The notes below the pieces were generated by a model that was given only the letters and a program-made list of their open reading frames with translations, did no database searches and had not been told where the DNA came from. Below, one piece after another: positions 8,931 through 17,767 of a stretch of 36,974 bases of DNA (position 1 is the first letter of the stretch; the number at the start of each line of letters is the position of its first letter). The position numbers and the translations under genes are program-made. The DNA is taken from NCBI GenBank assembly GCA_022451865.1, contig JAKUNM010000009.1, positions 1-36,974 on the forward strand, in the 5' to 3' direction. The stretch comes from Dehalococcoidia bacterium. Its GTDB lineage: Bacteria; Chloroflexota; Dehalococcoidia; UBA2979.

Positions 8931-10586
8931 ATGGCAGACCATATGAACTCCCCAGATAGTGGCTCTTCTGATGCTGTGAAATCTTTTTTACCAAATGCAT
9001 CTGATATCCGCTTATACGACACCACATTGCGTGATGGCCTTGGAATGGAAGGATTAAGTCTTTCCTTACAAGACAAATTATTAATTCTAAAGAAACTTGA
9101 TGATTTGGGTATTCACTACATTGAAGGTGGGTATCCAGGGTCTAATCCTAAAGATGCAGATTTTTTTAACCGCGCAAAAGAAATATCGTTAGCTAGTGCT
9201 GTGCTCGTGGCATTTGGTTCTACACGAAAACCTGGCAATGAAGTAGAAAAAGATGAGGCACTTCGTGCCGTTCTTGATGCTGGTACGGCAGCAATTACTC
9301 TTGTAGGGAAAACGTCAAAGAGCCAAGTGTTAGAGGTTTTAGAAACCACAGAAGAAGAAAATTTATTAATGATTGCTGAATCAATTCAATATCTTGAAAA
9401 TAAAGGTAAAGAGGTCATTTTTGATGCAGAGCATTTTTTTGATGGTTATAAAGAAGATAAAGATTATGCGATAGCTTGTATTCTCACAGCACAAAAAGCC
9501 GGTGCTTCTACTGTTACATTGTGTGATACAAATGGGGGAGCTATCCCTTCACAAATACGGCAGATTATTACAGAAATTCGTGATCTTATTGAATGTGATA
9601 TTGGTATTCATTGTCATAATGATACGGATATGGCTGTTGCGAGTACCTTAGCAGCGGTTGAAGAAGGCGCTACTCAAATACAGGCTTGTCTAAATGGATG
9701 GGGTGAGCGCACAGGTAATGCAAATATGATTTCAGTGATTCCAAATCTTAAATTAAAGTTAGGTTTAGATGTAGTTGGTGAAGAGCAGCTTAAACGACTT
9801 ACGGAAACTGCATTATTTGCATCAGAGCTTGCTAATTTCACTCCTAATTCTCAGCAACCATATGTAGGTGCTGGAGCATTTGCCCATAAAGCAGGGTTGC
9901 ATGTTGCTGCAGTCACAAAATCACCAGGCTCGTATACACATATTGATCCTTCATTAGTGGGTAATAAAGAGCGAATTTTGATCTCTGAACTGTCTGGTAG
10001 AAGAAATATTGTTGAGAAGCTTCGTGAGCAAGGTATAGAAGTTCAGTTAAACGATAATCAAATTACCCAAGTTCTTTCTGACTTAAAAAATCAAGAAGCT
10101 CGTGGCTACCAATTTGAATCAGCTGAAGCTAGTTTTGAATTACTGGTGCGTCGTTTACAAGATGATTACACATCTCCATTTAATCTTGAAGATTTTCTGA
10201 TTGTAGAACATGGACGAAATACTAGTAGTGATTCGTATATGGCAGAAATGCAAGCTGAGGCAATGGTAAAAATGCGTATAGGTGATCATTTGTCACAAGT
10301 AGCTGCTGATGGGAATGGTCCTGTATCTGCCTTAGACGCTGCTGTGCGAAAAGCTTTGTCCGAAGTACATGCGGAAATAGCTCAAGTTCGCTTAGTAGAT
10401 TATAAGGTTCGAATTATTGATTCTGGTGCAGGTGCTGATGCTGCTGTACGTGTTCTGATCGAATCCAGTGATGGTGTACGTTTATGGCGAACAGTTGGAG
10501 CTTCTACGGACGTTGTAGGTGCTTCATTGCTTGCGTTACAAGATGCTTACGAATATTGGCTCTTTCACTGGGGTCAAGGTGTTTGA
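8931..10586 (+). CDS. cimA: Citramalate synthase
   Basis: IRLYDTTLRDGLGMEGLSLSLQDKLLILKKLDDLGIHYIEGGYPGSNPKD; HCHNDTDMAVAS; C-terminal LeuA-type regulatory domain. Confidence 0.9.
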   Translation: MADHMNSPDSGSSDAVKSFLPNASDIRLYDTTLRDGLGMEGLSLSLQDKLLILKKLDDLGIHYIEGGYPGSNPKDADFFNRAKEISLASAVLVAFGSTRKPGNEVEKDEALRAVLDAGTAAITLVGKTSKSQVLEVLETTEEENLLMIAESIQYLENKGKEVIFDAEHFFDGYKEDKDYAIACILTAQKAGASTVTLCDTNGGAIPSQIRQIITEIRDLIECDIGIHCHNDTDMAVASTLAAVEEGATQIQACLNGWGERTGNANMISVIPNLKLKLGLDVVGEEQLKRLTETALFASELANFTPNSQQPYVGAGAFAHKAGLHVAAVTKSPGSYTHIDPSLVGNKERILISELSGRRNIVEKLREQGIEVQLNDNQITQVLSDLKNQEARGYQFESAEASFELLVRRLQDDYTSPFNLEDFLIVEHGRNTSSDSYMAEMQAEAMVKMRIGDHLSQVAADGNGPVSALDAAVRKALSEVHAEIAQVRLVDYKVRIIDSGAGADAAVRVLIESSDGVRLWRTVGASTDVVGASLLALQDAYEYWLFHWGQGV

Positions 10587-10617
10587 AATTTAATTGTTAA
10601 TTAGAATGGAGCTTAAA

Positions 10618-12024
10618 ATGACTCAACCGCAAACAATTGTAGATAAGATTTGGGAACAACATGTTGTCCATGCAGAACAGGGCAAGCCTGACCTTTTATA
10701 CATTGATCTACATTTAGTTCATGAAGTTACATCACCTCAAGCATTTGATGGATTAAGAATGACAAACAGGAGCGTACGTCGGCCTGATCTAACGTTAGCA
10801 ACAGTAGATCATAATGTGCCTACGACCGATCGTACATTACCTAATCCTGATCCCTTGTCTACTCAACAAATAGAAGTTTTGAGAACGAATTGCAATGATT
10901 TTGATATTCCTTTGTGGGATATATTTGATTTGCGGCAAGGTATTGTTCATATCATTAGTCCTGAACATGGTCTAACTCAACCTGGTATGACCATTGTTTG
11001 CGGTGATAGTCATACTTCAACGCATGGTGCGTTTGGTGCTTTAGCTTTTGGTATTGGTACTTCAGAGGTTGAACATGTTTTAGCTACACAAACACTACCA
11101 CAAAGTCGACCGAAAACCATGTCAGTTGAAGTTACAGGTGAACTTGGAGTCGGAGTCACAGCCAAGGATGTAATTTTAGCCATTATTCAGCGTACTGGGG
11201 TTGATGGTGGTGTTGGACATGTAATTGAATATCGTGGTGATGTAATTCGTAACCTTTCGATGGAAGAAAGAATGACAGTGTGTAATATGACTATTGAAGG
11301 TGGTGCAAGAGCAGGATTGATAGCTCCAGATGAAAAAACTTTTCAATATTTACGCGGTAAAGAATTTTCACCTTCTGGATTAGATTGGGACCGGCAGGTA
11401 GAAAATTGGAAAAAACTTGTGAGTGATGATGGTGCGATTTTTGATAAATCGATCGTTTTGGATGGAAACAACATAGCACCACATGTGACTTGGGGAACTA
11501 CGCCAGCGCAAAGTGTACCAGTTAGTGATGTAGTGCCTAACCCTGATGATGCTACGACTGCATCTTCGCGCGAAACTGCTCAGAGGGCATTGAAATATAT
11601 GGGTTTAGAGGCAGGTACAGCAATTACGGATATAGGCATAGATCGAGTATTTATTGGATCTTGTACGAATGGGCGTATAGAAGACTTAAGAAGGGCAGCA
11701 ACTATTATTGATGGTCAAAAAGTGTCTTCTTCTGTAAATGCAATGATTGTTCCTGGTTCGGGTAAAGTTAAACAACAAGCAGAAGAAGAAGGGTTAGATG
11801 TAATTTTTAAAGATGCAGGTTTTGAATGGCGTGAGCCTGGCTGTTCGATGTGTTTAGGAATGAACCCAGACATTTTATTACCTCAAGAAAGGTGTGCTTC
11901 TACAAGCAACAGAAATTTTGAAGGACGTCAAGGTGCTGGTGGAAGAACACATCTCGTTAGTCCTGAAATGGCTGCAGCAGCAGCCATTTCAGGTAATTTT
12001 GTAGATGTTAGGGAGATAATCTGA
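10618..12024 (+). CDS. leuC: 3-isopropylmalate dehydratase large subunit
   Basis: [76 protein letters not shown] 10618 has upstream ggag (ORF track begins 10594). Confidence 0.95.
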   Translation: MTQPQTIVDKIWEQHVVHAEQGKPDLLYIDLHLVHEVTSPQAFDGLRMTNRSVRRPDLTLATVDHNVPTTDRTLPNPDPLSTQQIEVLRTNCNDFDIPLWDIFDLRQGIVHIISPEHGLTQPGMTIVCGDSHTSTHGAFGALAFGIGTSEVEHVLATQTLPQSRPKTMSVEVTGELGVGVTAKDVILAIIQRTGVDGGVGHVIEYRGDVIRNLSMEERMTVCNMTIEGGARAGLIAPDEKTFQYLRGKEFSPSGLDWDRQVENWKKLVSDDGAIFDKSIVLDGNNIAPHVTWGTTPAQSVPVSDVVPNPDDATTASSRETAQRALKYMGLEAGTAITDIGIDRVFIGSCTNGRIEDLRRAATIIDGQKVSSSVNAMIVPGSGKVKQQAEEEGLDVIFKDAGFEWREPGCSMCLGMNPDILLPQERCASTSNRNFEGRQGAGGRTHLVSPEMAAAAAISGNFVDVREII

Positions 12025-12644
12025 TGAAAGAAGTTAAACAAGTTCGTGGGAATGCGATTCCTTTAAATCGTGCTGATGTTGATACAGATCAAATAATTCC
12101 TAAGCAATTTTTGAAACGTATAGAGCGAACAGGTTATGGTGAATTTGCCTTTTTTGACTGGCGTAAAGATGATGATTTTATAACTAATCGACCTCAATAT
12201 CAGGGTGCGCCTATTATGCTTGCACAGCAAAATTTCGGATGTGGTTCTAGTAGAGAACATGCTGTATGGGCTTTAGAAGATATGGGTGTTGAAGCAATTA
12301 TTGCCCCAAGTTTTGGTGATATTTTCCGTAACAATTGTTCTAAAGTTGGTCTACTGACTATTCAACTTGATCAAGATGATGTTGATTACTTAATGTCTCG
12401 TGCTGAAGAATTACCCGAGGGAGAGATTGTTATTAACTTGGAAAATCAGACTGTCATGATAGGCTCAGATTGGTCACGTCAATTCAAAATTGATGAATTT
12501 GTAAAGCATCGATTACTTAATGGTTTGGATGATATAGGAATTACATTGGCAAATGAAGAGAAGATTTCTTCTTTTGAAGAAATACGTTCGATTTTTTTAC
12601 CAAGTACAGATCAAGCTGGTCAGGATAATCTAAAGATAAATTGA
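12024..12644 (+). CDS. leuD: 3-isopropylmalate dehydratase small subunit
   Basis: IPLNRADVDTDQIIPKQFLKRIERTGYGEFAFFDWR; NFGCGSSREHAVWAL; FGDIFRNNCSKVG. Confidence 0.95.
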   Translation: MKEVKQVRGNAIPLNRADVDTDQIIPKQFLKRIERTGYGEFAFFDWRKDDDFITNRPQYQGAPIMLAQQNFGCGSSREHAVWALEDMGVEAIIAPSFGDIFRNNCSKVGLLTIQLDQDDVDYLMSRAEELPEGEIVINLENQTVMIGSDWSRQFKIDEFVKHRLLNGLDDIGITLANEEKISSFEEIRSIFLPSTDQAGQDNLKIN

Positions 12645-13558
12645 TGACTGCTAATGTCGATAATGTTCCGTTACCGGAGAGCGTTTTTCGTTCTGTTCAG
12701 ATAGTACTTCCAACTATCGAGTACAAAAGTGTGGAACAGATTGGCTTTGGTATGAATAGAAGGGTCTATCGAGTCTCTGATGGACAAACATATTGGGCTA
12801 TATCTATTGCAAAGTCATGTGTCTATTCCGAAATTAATTCTTTTCGCCAAGAAGTTAAATTACTCAATTATCTACAAGATATAATTGTTTCAGGTATTAC
12901 CCCCCAAGATGCTCAATTGGTCGAATCTCAAGATGGTCATTTCGCTATGATTTACCGATTCATAGAGGGAAGAAATCTAAGTTCAGTTACAATACCGGAG
13001 TCTAAAATTAATACATTGGCGATTCAGATTGCTAATTTCTTTTACCAGTTACACACTATTTCACTCGATAGTTTGGATAGTATCGACATACAGACAATAA
13101 ACTTATTGGATGATCATTATATTCCAATGCTTAAAACTGCGAAGGATGATATTGATGGATATTCGTATACGTATTTAAAAAACTTACAAGAGAAATTTCG
13201 TTATTATGATAATAATTTTTCGCAATCTCCAGTTCTCGTGCATGGTGATATAAGTGGCGAACATCTATTAGTTGACTCTGAATATAATTTATGTGGTGTA
13301 ATTGACTTTGGTGACACTATGATCAGTGATTTTGCTATTGATTTTGCAGGTATATTAAATGATATGCCTAAAGAGTTCTTGGATAAGATCATGATTAACT
13401 ACAACAATTCGTTCGATACATATTTTTTCAAACGAGTCGAAGTACTAATTAATATGGCTCCACTTTTTGATATTGCATACGAAAGCACTGTTCATGATTC
13501 GCGTAAGAAGACTGAAGCAATTCAGAAACTTAAACAATTAGCTATAGCAAATGCATAA
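12644..13558 (+). CDS. Phosphotransferase of the APH/choline-kinase fold
   Basis: VLVHGDISGEHLLVDSEYNLCGVIDFGDTMISDFAIDFA (Brenner-like and DFG-like motifs); ATG overlaps leuD stop as TGATG. Confidence 0.8.
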   Translation: MTANVDNVPLPESVFRSVQIVLPTIEYKSVEQIGFGMNRRVYRVSDGQTYWAISIAKSCVYSEINSFRQEVKLLNYLQDIIVSGITPQDAQLVESQDGHFAMIYRFIEGRNLSSVTIPESKINTLAIQIANFFYQLHTISLDSLDSIDIQTINLLDDHYIPMLKTAKDDIDGYSYTYLKNLQEKFRYYDNNFSQSPVLVHGDISGEHLLVDSEYNLCGVIDFGDTMISDFAIDFAGILNDMPKEFLDKIMINYNNSFDTYFFKRVEVLINMAPLFDIAYESTVHDSRKKTEAIQKLKQLAIANA

Positions 13559-13570
13559 AGTTGCAATGGA

Positions 13571-15112
13571 CTATTCAGCAATGTTCTTTACAGCAATAGC
13601 TCGATTTAGCGCATGCAAATAAGCTCGGGCACTCGCTACTAAAATGTCTGTATCTGCAGCCCTGCCCTGATATGCATCACCATTTGTTTCGACTCTAATG
13701 GTTACTTCGCCTTGTGCATCAATTCCTTCTGTAACTGATTTCACAGAGAATTCTGTTAATGAATTTTCGGTATTTGTGACACGATTTATTGCTCTATAAA
13801 TGGCGTCAACTGGTCCTGTTCCTATCGCTGCATCTTCAGAGGTATTACCATCTGGATCCATTAATCGGACTGTTGCCGTGGGAGTACCGTGGTCACCAGT
13901 TGATACTTGGACAAGATCTAATGTCCAGGCATCTTGTACTTGAATTTGTGTTTGCTCAGAGATAATGGCCATTAGATCGCGGTCATCAACTTCATCTTTG
14001 GCATCAGCAACATCTAAAAACGCATCCCATATTCTTTGGAATTCATCTTCTGAGGGTTCAATTCCTAGAGATTCTAATCTCGATTGCAGACCATGCCGAC
14101 CCGACGTTTTTGTCAGTACAATAGCTGAACCGCCTGGGATACCCAATTCAACAGGATCCATTATTTCATAAGTCTCTCTCATTTTTAGAACACCATCTTG
14201 ATGGATACCTGATGAATGTCGAAAAGCATTTTTCCCTACAATTGCTTTATGTGGTTGTAATGTCATACCTGATGCACGTTCAACCAATTTACTAATTGAG
14301 TAAATTTCCTGTGGCTTTGCATCTACATGTACATTCATGAAATCGTCACGTGTACGTATCGACATGATAATTTCTTCTAAAGATGCATTACCAGCTCTTT
14401 CTCCAATTCCATTAATTGTCCCTTCAACCTGACGTGCACCACCGAGAATTCCTGCTAAAGAATTTGCAGTTGCCATTCCTAAGTCATTTTGGCAATGTAC
14501 AGATATTCGTGCTTTATGCATGTTTGGTACATTTTCAGGAAGAGAACGTATGAAGGCTTCAAACTCTTCAGGAATAGCATATCCGACAGTATCCGGAATA
14601 TTAATTGTCGTTGCCCCTTCTTCGATTGCTGCTTCAACAAGTTGATATACGAATTCTGGTCTAGATCGTGTAGCATCCATAGGAGAAAATTCGACATCCG
14701 AGGTATATTTTGCAGCTCTTGAAACTGCAGCTCGGGCCATTTCCATTATATCTTCACGATTTTTTCGTAGCTGTTGTGCTAGATGGATATCACTTGAAGA
14801 TAGAAAAACATGTATTCGTGGAGTCTCTGCATGTTTTACAGCTTCCCAAGCTGCATCTACGTCATTAAAGGCTGCTCGAGCGAGACCTGCGATTACTGGT
14901 CCTTTGACTTGTTTAGCAATTTCTGCAACTGATTCTAAGTCTCCTGGTGAAGATATAGGAAATCCAGCTTCGATAATATCGACATTCAATCTTGAGAGTG
15001 CTCGTGCAATTTCAAGTTTTTCATTGACTGTAAAACCGATCCCTGCCGACTGTTCTCCATCGCGAAGTGTCGTGTCAAAGATATAAACTTTTTCGCTACT
15101 ACTCATTTTCAA
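13571..15112 (-). CDS. leuA: 2-isopropylmalate synthase
   Basis: YIFDTTLRDGEQSAGIGFTVNEKLEIARALSRLNVDIIEAGFPISSPGD; SVHCQNDLGMATANSLAG; GERAGNASLEEI. Confidence 0.95.
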   Translation of the reverse strand: MKMSSSEKVYIFDTTLRDGEQSAGIGFTVNEKLEIARALSRLNVDIIEAGFPISSPGDLESVAEIAKQVKGPVIAGLARAAFNDVDAAWEAVKHAETPRIHVFLSSSDIHLAQQLRKNREDIMEMARAAVSRAAKYTSDVEFSPMDATRSRPEFVYQLVEAAIEEGATTINIPDTVGYAIPEEFEAFIRSLPENVPNMHKARISVHCQNDLGMATANSLAGILGGARQVEGTINGIGERAGNASLEEIIMSIRTRDDFMNVHVDAKPQEIYSISKLVERASGMTLQPHKAIVGKNAFRHSSGIHQDGVLKMRETYEIMDPVELGIPGGSAIVLTKTSGRHGLQSRLESLGIEPSEDEFQRIWDAFLDVADAKDEVDDRDLMAIISEQTQIQVQDAWTLDLVQVSTGDHGTPTATVRLMDPDGNTSEDAAIGTGPVDAIYRAINRVTNTENSLTEFSVKSVTEGIDAQGEVTIRVETNGDAYQGRAADTDILVASARAYLHALNRAIAVKNIAE

Positions 15113-15137
15113 CTCCTATTAGTTTATATACATAAAC

Positions 15138-15713
15138 TTATTCTGAGATGTAGGGTAATTCTCCCTCAGGGCGCCTACCTGATGCTTGATGAAATCTAGC
15201 AACTTCAACTGGTTCAGTAGTTGGGACAGAAATTGCTTGTGGGCCTCTTAACATGGCAATACGTCCAGTTCTTACCATTTCAATAATGGGATACGCGGCG
15301 AGGTTTTCTAGTAAGCTATCGACAGTTTCTGGATGGGCCACAAGTTGTATAACTACACTATATTCTGTGATATCTACTGCTTGTGCCCTAAATATTTCTA
15401 CTAAGTCGAGGATGTCCCTACGATTATTTTTTTCAGATCGAACCTTAATAAGTGCAATTTCTCTAACTATTGATTCTTCACGGCTAAGGTCAGAAACTTG
15501 AATAATGTCGATTAGTTTGTAAAGTTGTTTTTCTACCTGTTCACCTACATTATCATCTCCCTCCACTACAAAAGTCATTCGCGAGATGCCCTCTTGTTCT
15601 GTAGTTCCTACAGCTAAAGATTCAATATTAAAACCTCGTCTTCGAAATAATGAGGCAACGCGATTAAGAACTCCAGGATGATTTTCAACTAAAGCTGCTA
15701 GAGTGTGTTTCAT
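15138..15713 (-). CDS. ilvH: Acetolactate synthase small subunit
   Basis: MKHTLAALVENHPGVLNRVASLFRRRGFNIESLAVGTTEQEGISRMTFVV ACT domain. Confidence 0.95.
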   Translation of the reverse strand: MKHTLAALVENHPGVLNRVASLFRRRGFNIESLAVGTTEQEGISRMTFVVEGDDNVGEQVEKQLYKLIDIIQVSDLSREESIVREIALIKVRSEKNNRRDILDLVEIFRAQAVDITEYSVVIQLVAHPETVDSLLENLAAYPIIEMVRTGRIAMLRGPQAISVPTTEPVEVARFHQASGRRPEGELPYISE

Positions 15714-15737
15714 TTTAATTCTCCAAATTACCTAAGA

Positions 15738-17432
15738 CTACAAAGCCTTAACTTGATCTGATGTTTCAACAGTTTCGCTAAGTGCAGCACCAGCTGGCAC
15801 CATCGGCCAAACATTTCCTTCAGTTTCCACTTGGAAATCAATTAAAACGGGACCGGGATGATTATTTGCTTCTATAATTACATCATCAACTTCTGACTTA
15901 TTGCTTACACGAAGTGATTTTATACCATATGCTTCACCAAGTTTAACAAAGTCTGGCTGTGACATATTGACGGAAACATAGTTATTTCCATAAAAAAGTT
16001 CTTGCCATTGTCGGACCATTCCCAAGAATCCATTGTTCATGATTGCCATTTTGACAGGTAAATTTTCATCGATCATTGTGGCAATTTCTTGATTAGTCAT
16101 TTGAAATCCACCATCACCACAAATTGTCCAAACGGTTCTGTTTGGTTCGGCAACTTGAGCTCCTAACGCTGCAGGAACCTCGAAACCCATAGTACCTAAA
16201 CCACCAGAAGTAATTAGCTGACGAGGCCTTGAAATATTCATTAGTTGTGCGGCCCACATTTGGTGCTGTCCAACTCCTGTTACTACAACTCCTTCATTCC
16301 CAATTTTTTCAGCTATTCGAGATTCAATGTATTGAGGAGTTAGCTCATCTACCTCAGGTACTTTAAATGAATCCTTATGATCTCTACGTAATTCATCGAT
16401 CCAATGTATCCAATCAATGTGTGATAATGGCTCGAATTGTGTGATTAGTATTTTTAATACTTCCCGGACGTTACCTACAATTGGCGTGGTGGTGATTATG
16501 TTTTTGTTATGTTCTGCTGGATCTATGTCTACATGTATGACATTTGCCGTAGGGTTGAGATCGGCAAAGCGACCTAATGCACGATCATCCATGCGCATAC
16601 CTAATCCTATTATAAGGTCTGCATTTGATGCAGCGTGGTTGGCCCAATAAGATCCGTGCATCCCCATCATTCCATAGGAGAGAACATGATCTTGAGGAAT
16701 TGATCCAAGACCTAATAAGGTATTGAGAACTGGAGTACCTGATTTTTCAGCAAATTCCATTAACTCTTTAGATGCATCTGCTTGAATAATACCGTGTCCA
16801 GCAAAAATTATTGGTCGCTCAGCTCTGCGAATTAGCTGAACTGCATTCTTGATTTCATCTTCATTAATGAAAGGAAATGGTTCATATCCTCTAATAGAAA
16901 TTTGCTCTGGCCACTCGAAATCAGCTTCTTCGATAAATACATCCTTAGGAATATCAATATGTACTGGACCTGGTCTGCCAGTAGTGGCTATATAAGCTGC
17001 CTCAGCAAAAGTTGGTGCGATATCTTCCGCTCGCATTACGAGATAATTGTGTTTAGTAATTGGCATTGTAATACCAGTGATATCTGCTTCTTGAAAGCCA
17101 TCTCTTCCTAAAAGGTTTCGGGCAACATTTCCAGTTATGAAAAGTACAGGGATACTATCCATCATAGCGTCAGTAATAGCTGTAACGAGATTCGTTGCTC
17201 CAGGACCTGAAGTAGCTAAAGCACAACCCAATCTCCCTGAAGCCTTTGCATATCCTTCAGCTGCATGTCCAGCACCTTGTTCATGACGAACTAAAATATG
17301 GCGCACTTCAGGATGTGAAGGCCATCGATCATATAATGGAAGAACCACACCGCCTGGATATCCAAAGACAGTATCGATACCAATTTTTTTGAGTGATTCA
17401 AGGACTATATCTGCTCCAGTAATCTTCTTCAT
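15738..17432 (-). CDS. ilvB: Acetolactate synthase large subunit (ThDP-dependent)
   Basis: MKKITGADIVLESLKKIGIDTVFGYPGGVVLPLYD; GPGATNLVTAITDAMMDSIP; GDGGFQMTNQEIAT; start at 17432 with aggaag SD rather than the ORF-track 17507. Confidence 0.95.
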   Translation of the reverse strand: MKKITGADIVLESLKKIGIDTVFGYPGGVVLPLYDRWPSHPEVRHILVRHEQGAGHAAEGYAKASGRLGCALATSGPGATNLVTAITDAMMDSIPVLFITGNVARNLLGRDGFQEADITGITMPITKHNYLVMRAEDIAPTFAEAAYIATTGRPGPVHIDIPKDVFIEEADFEWPEQISIRGYEPFPFINEDEIKNAVQLIRRAERPIIFAGHGIIQADASKELMEFAEKSGTPVLNTLLGLGSIPQDHVLSYGMMGMHGSYWANHAASNADLIIGLGMRMDDRALGRFADLNPTANVIHVDIDPAEHNKNIITTTPIVGNVREVLKILITQFEPLSHIDWIHWIDELRRDHKDSFKVPEVDELTPQYIESRIAEKIGNEGVVVTGVGQHQMWAAQLMNISRPRQLITSGGLGTMGFEVPAALGAQVAEPNRTVWTICGDGGFQMTNQEIATMIDENLPVKMAIMNNGFLGMVRQWQELFYGNNYVSVNMSQPDFVKLGEAYGIKSLRVSNKSEVDDVIIEANNHPGPVLIDFQVETEGNVWPMVPAGAALSETVETSDQVKAL

Positions 17433-17469
17433 TTTGTTCTTCCTGTGAATTTCATTAATTTTTTTATTT

Positions 17470-17493
17470 GCAAGACAAACTACCCTTGCGGGT
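17470..17493 (-). promoter_or_regulatory. Two mutually exclusive small hairpins in the ilvB 5'-UTR
   Basis: Transcript ACCC-GCAA-GGGT (17482-17493) versus GCAAG-N10-CTTGC (17470-17489) share the same GCAAGGG segment. Confidence 0.35.
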
Positions 17494-17499
17494 TCTTTT

Positions 17500-17535
17500 G
17501 GCGACACTGCTCGTCAGGTGGACGACAGTATCGCC
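17500..17535 (-). promoter_or_regulatory. Attenuator-like hairpin in the ilvB leader, directly after the leader-peptide stop
   Basis: GGCGATACTGTCGTC-CACCT-GACGAGCAGTGTCGCC: 15 paired bases with one bulged A and two G-T pairs; not followed by a U-tract. Confidence 0.65.
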
Positions 17536-17630
17536 TATGTAAGGACTAGTAAGACGTTAGAAGGCACCAATAAGCTCAGGCCAGATAAGACCACGGAACG
17601 GTCAATGCTTATTGATGTGTTGTTCTGCAT
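17535..17630 (-). CDS. Branched-chain amino-acid leader peptide (31 aa) upstream of ilvB
   Basis: ATGCAGAACAACACATCAATAAGC...CTTACATAG = MQNNTSISIDRSVVLSGLSLLVPSNVLLVLT*; 14 of 31 residues are I/L/V, clustered at the end; followed by a hairpin and the ilvB operon. Confidence 0.75.
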   Translation of the reverse strand: MQNNTSISIDRSVVLSGLSLLVPSNVLLVLT

Positions 17631-17639
17631 AGTCCTAAT

Positions 17640-17669
17640 AGTATCATCAGGATTCGCACAATAAGTCAA
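17640..17669 (-). promoter_or_regulatory. Predicted promoter of the leader-ilvB-ilvH-leuA operon
   Basis: TTGACT (17664-17669) - 18 nt - GATACT (17640-17645); predicted start lies within ~10 nt of the leader ATG, implying leaderless or near-leaderless translation. Confidence 0.4.
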
Positions 17670-17767
17670 CTAGTTATGGTGACTTATTGGTAAATTTTAA
17701 AATTACCTTTTCCTTAAATTGAGAATAATTACCTGACTAAAGAGTCTCCCTGTCGTAGCATTTAATT

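Noticed and set aside
14479-14722. Overlapping small ORFs on both strands inside leuA
   Set aside because: Coding signal belongs to leuA; these are alternate frames
16417-17111. Plus-strand ORFs inside ilvB
   Set aside because: Antisense of a well-supported gene
17609-17647. Second mini-ORF MILLGLCRTTHQ* overlapping the leader-peptide start
   Set aside because: Its ATG lies inside the predicted -10 region, so it is probably not transcribed; keep in mind if the transcription start is further upstream
17433-17700. T-box riboswitch upstream of ilvB
   Set aside because: No convincing AGGGTGGNACCGCG T-box sequence; the leader peptide plus hairpin explains the region better
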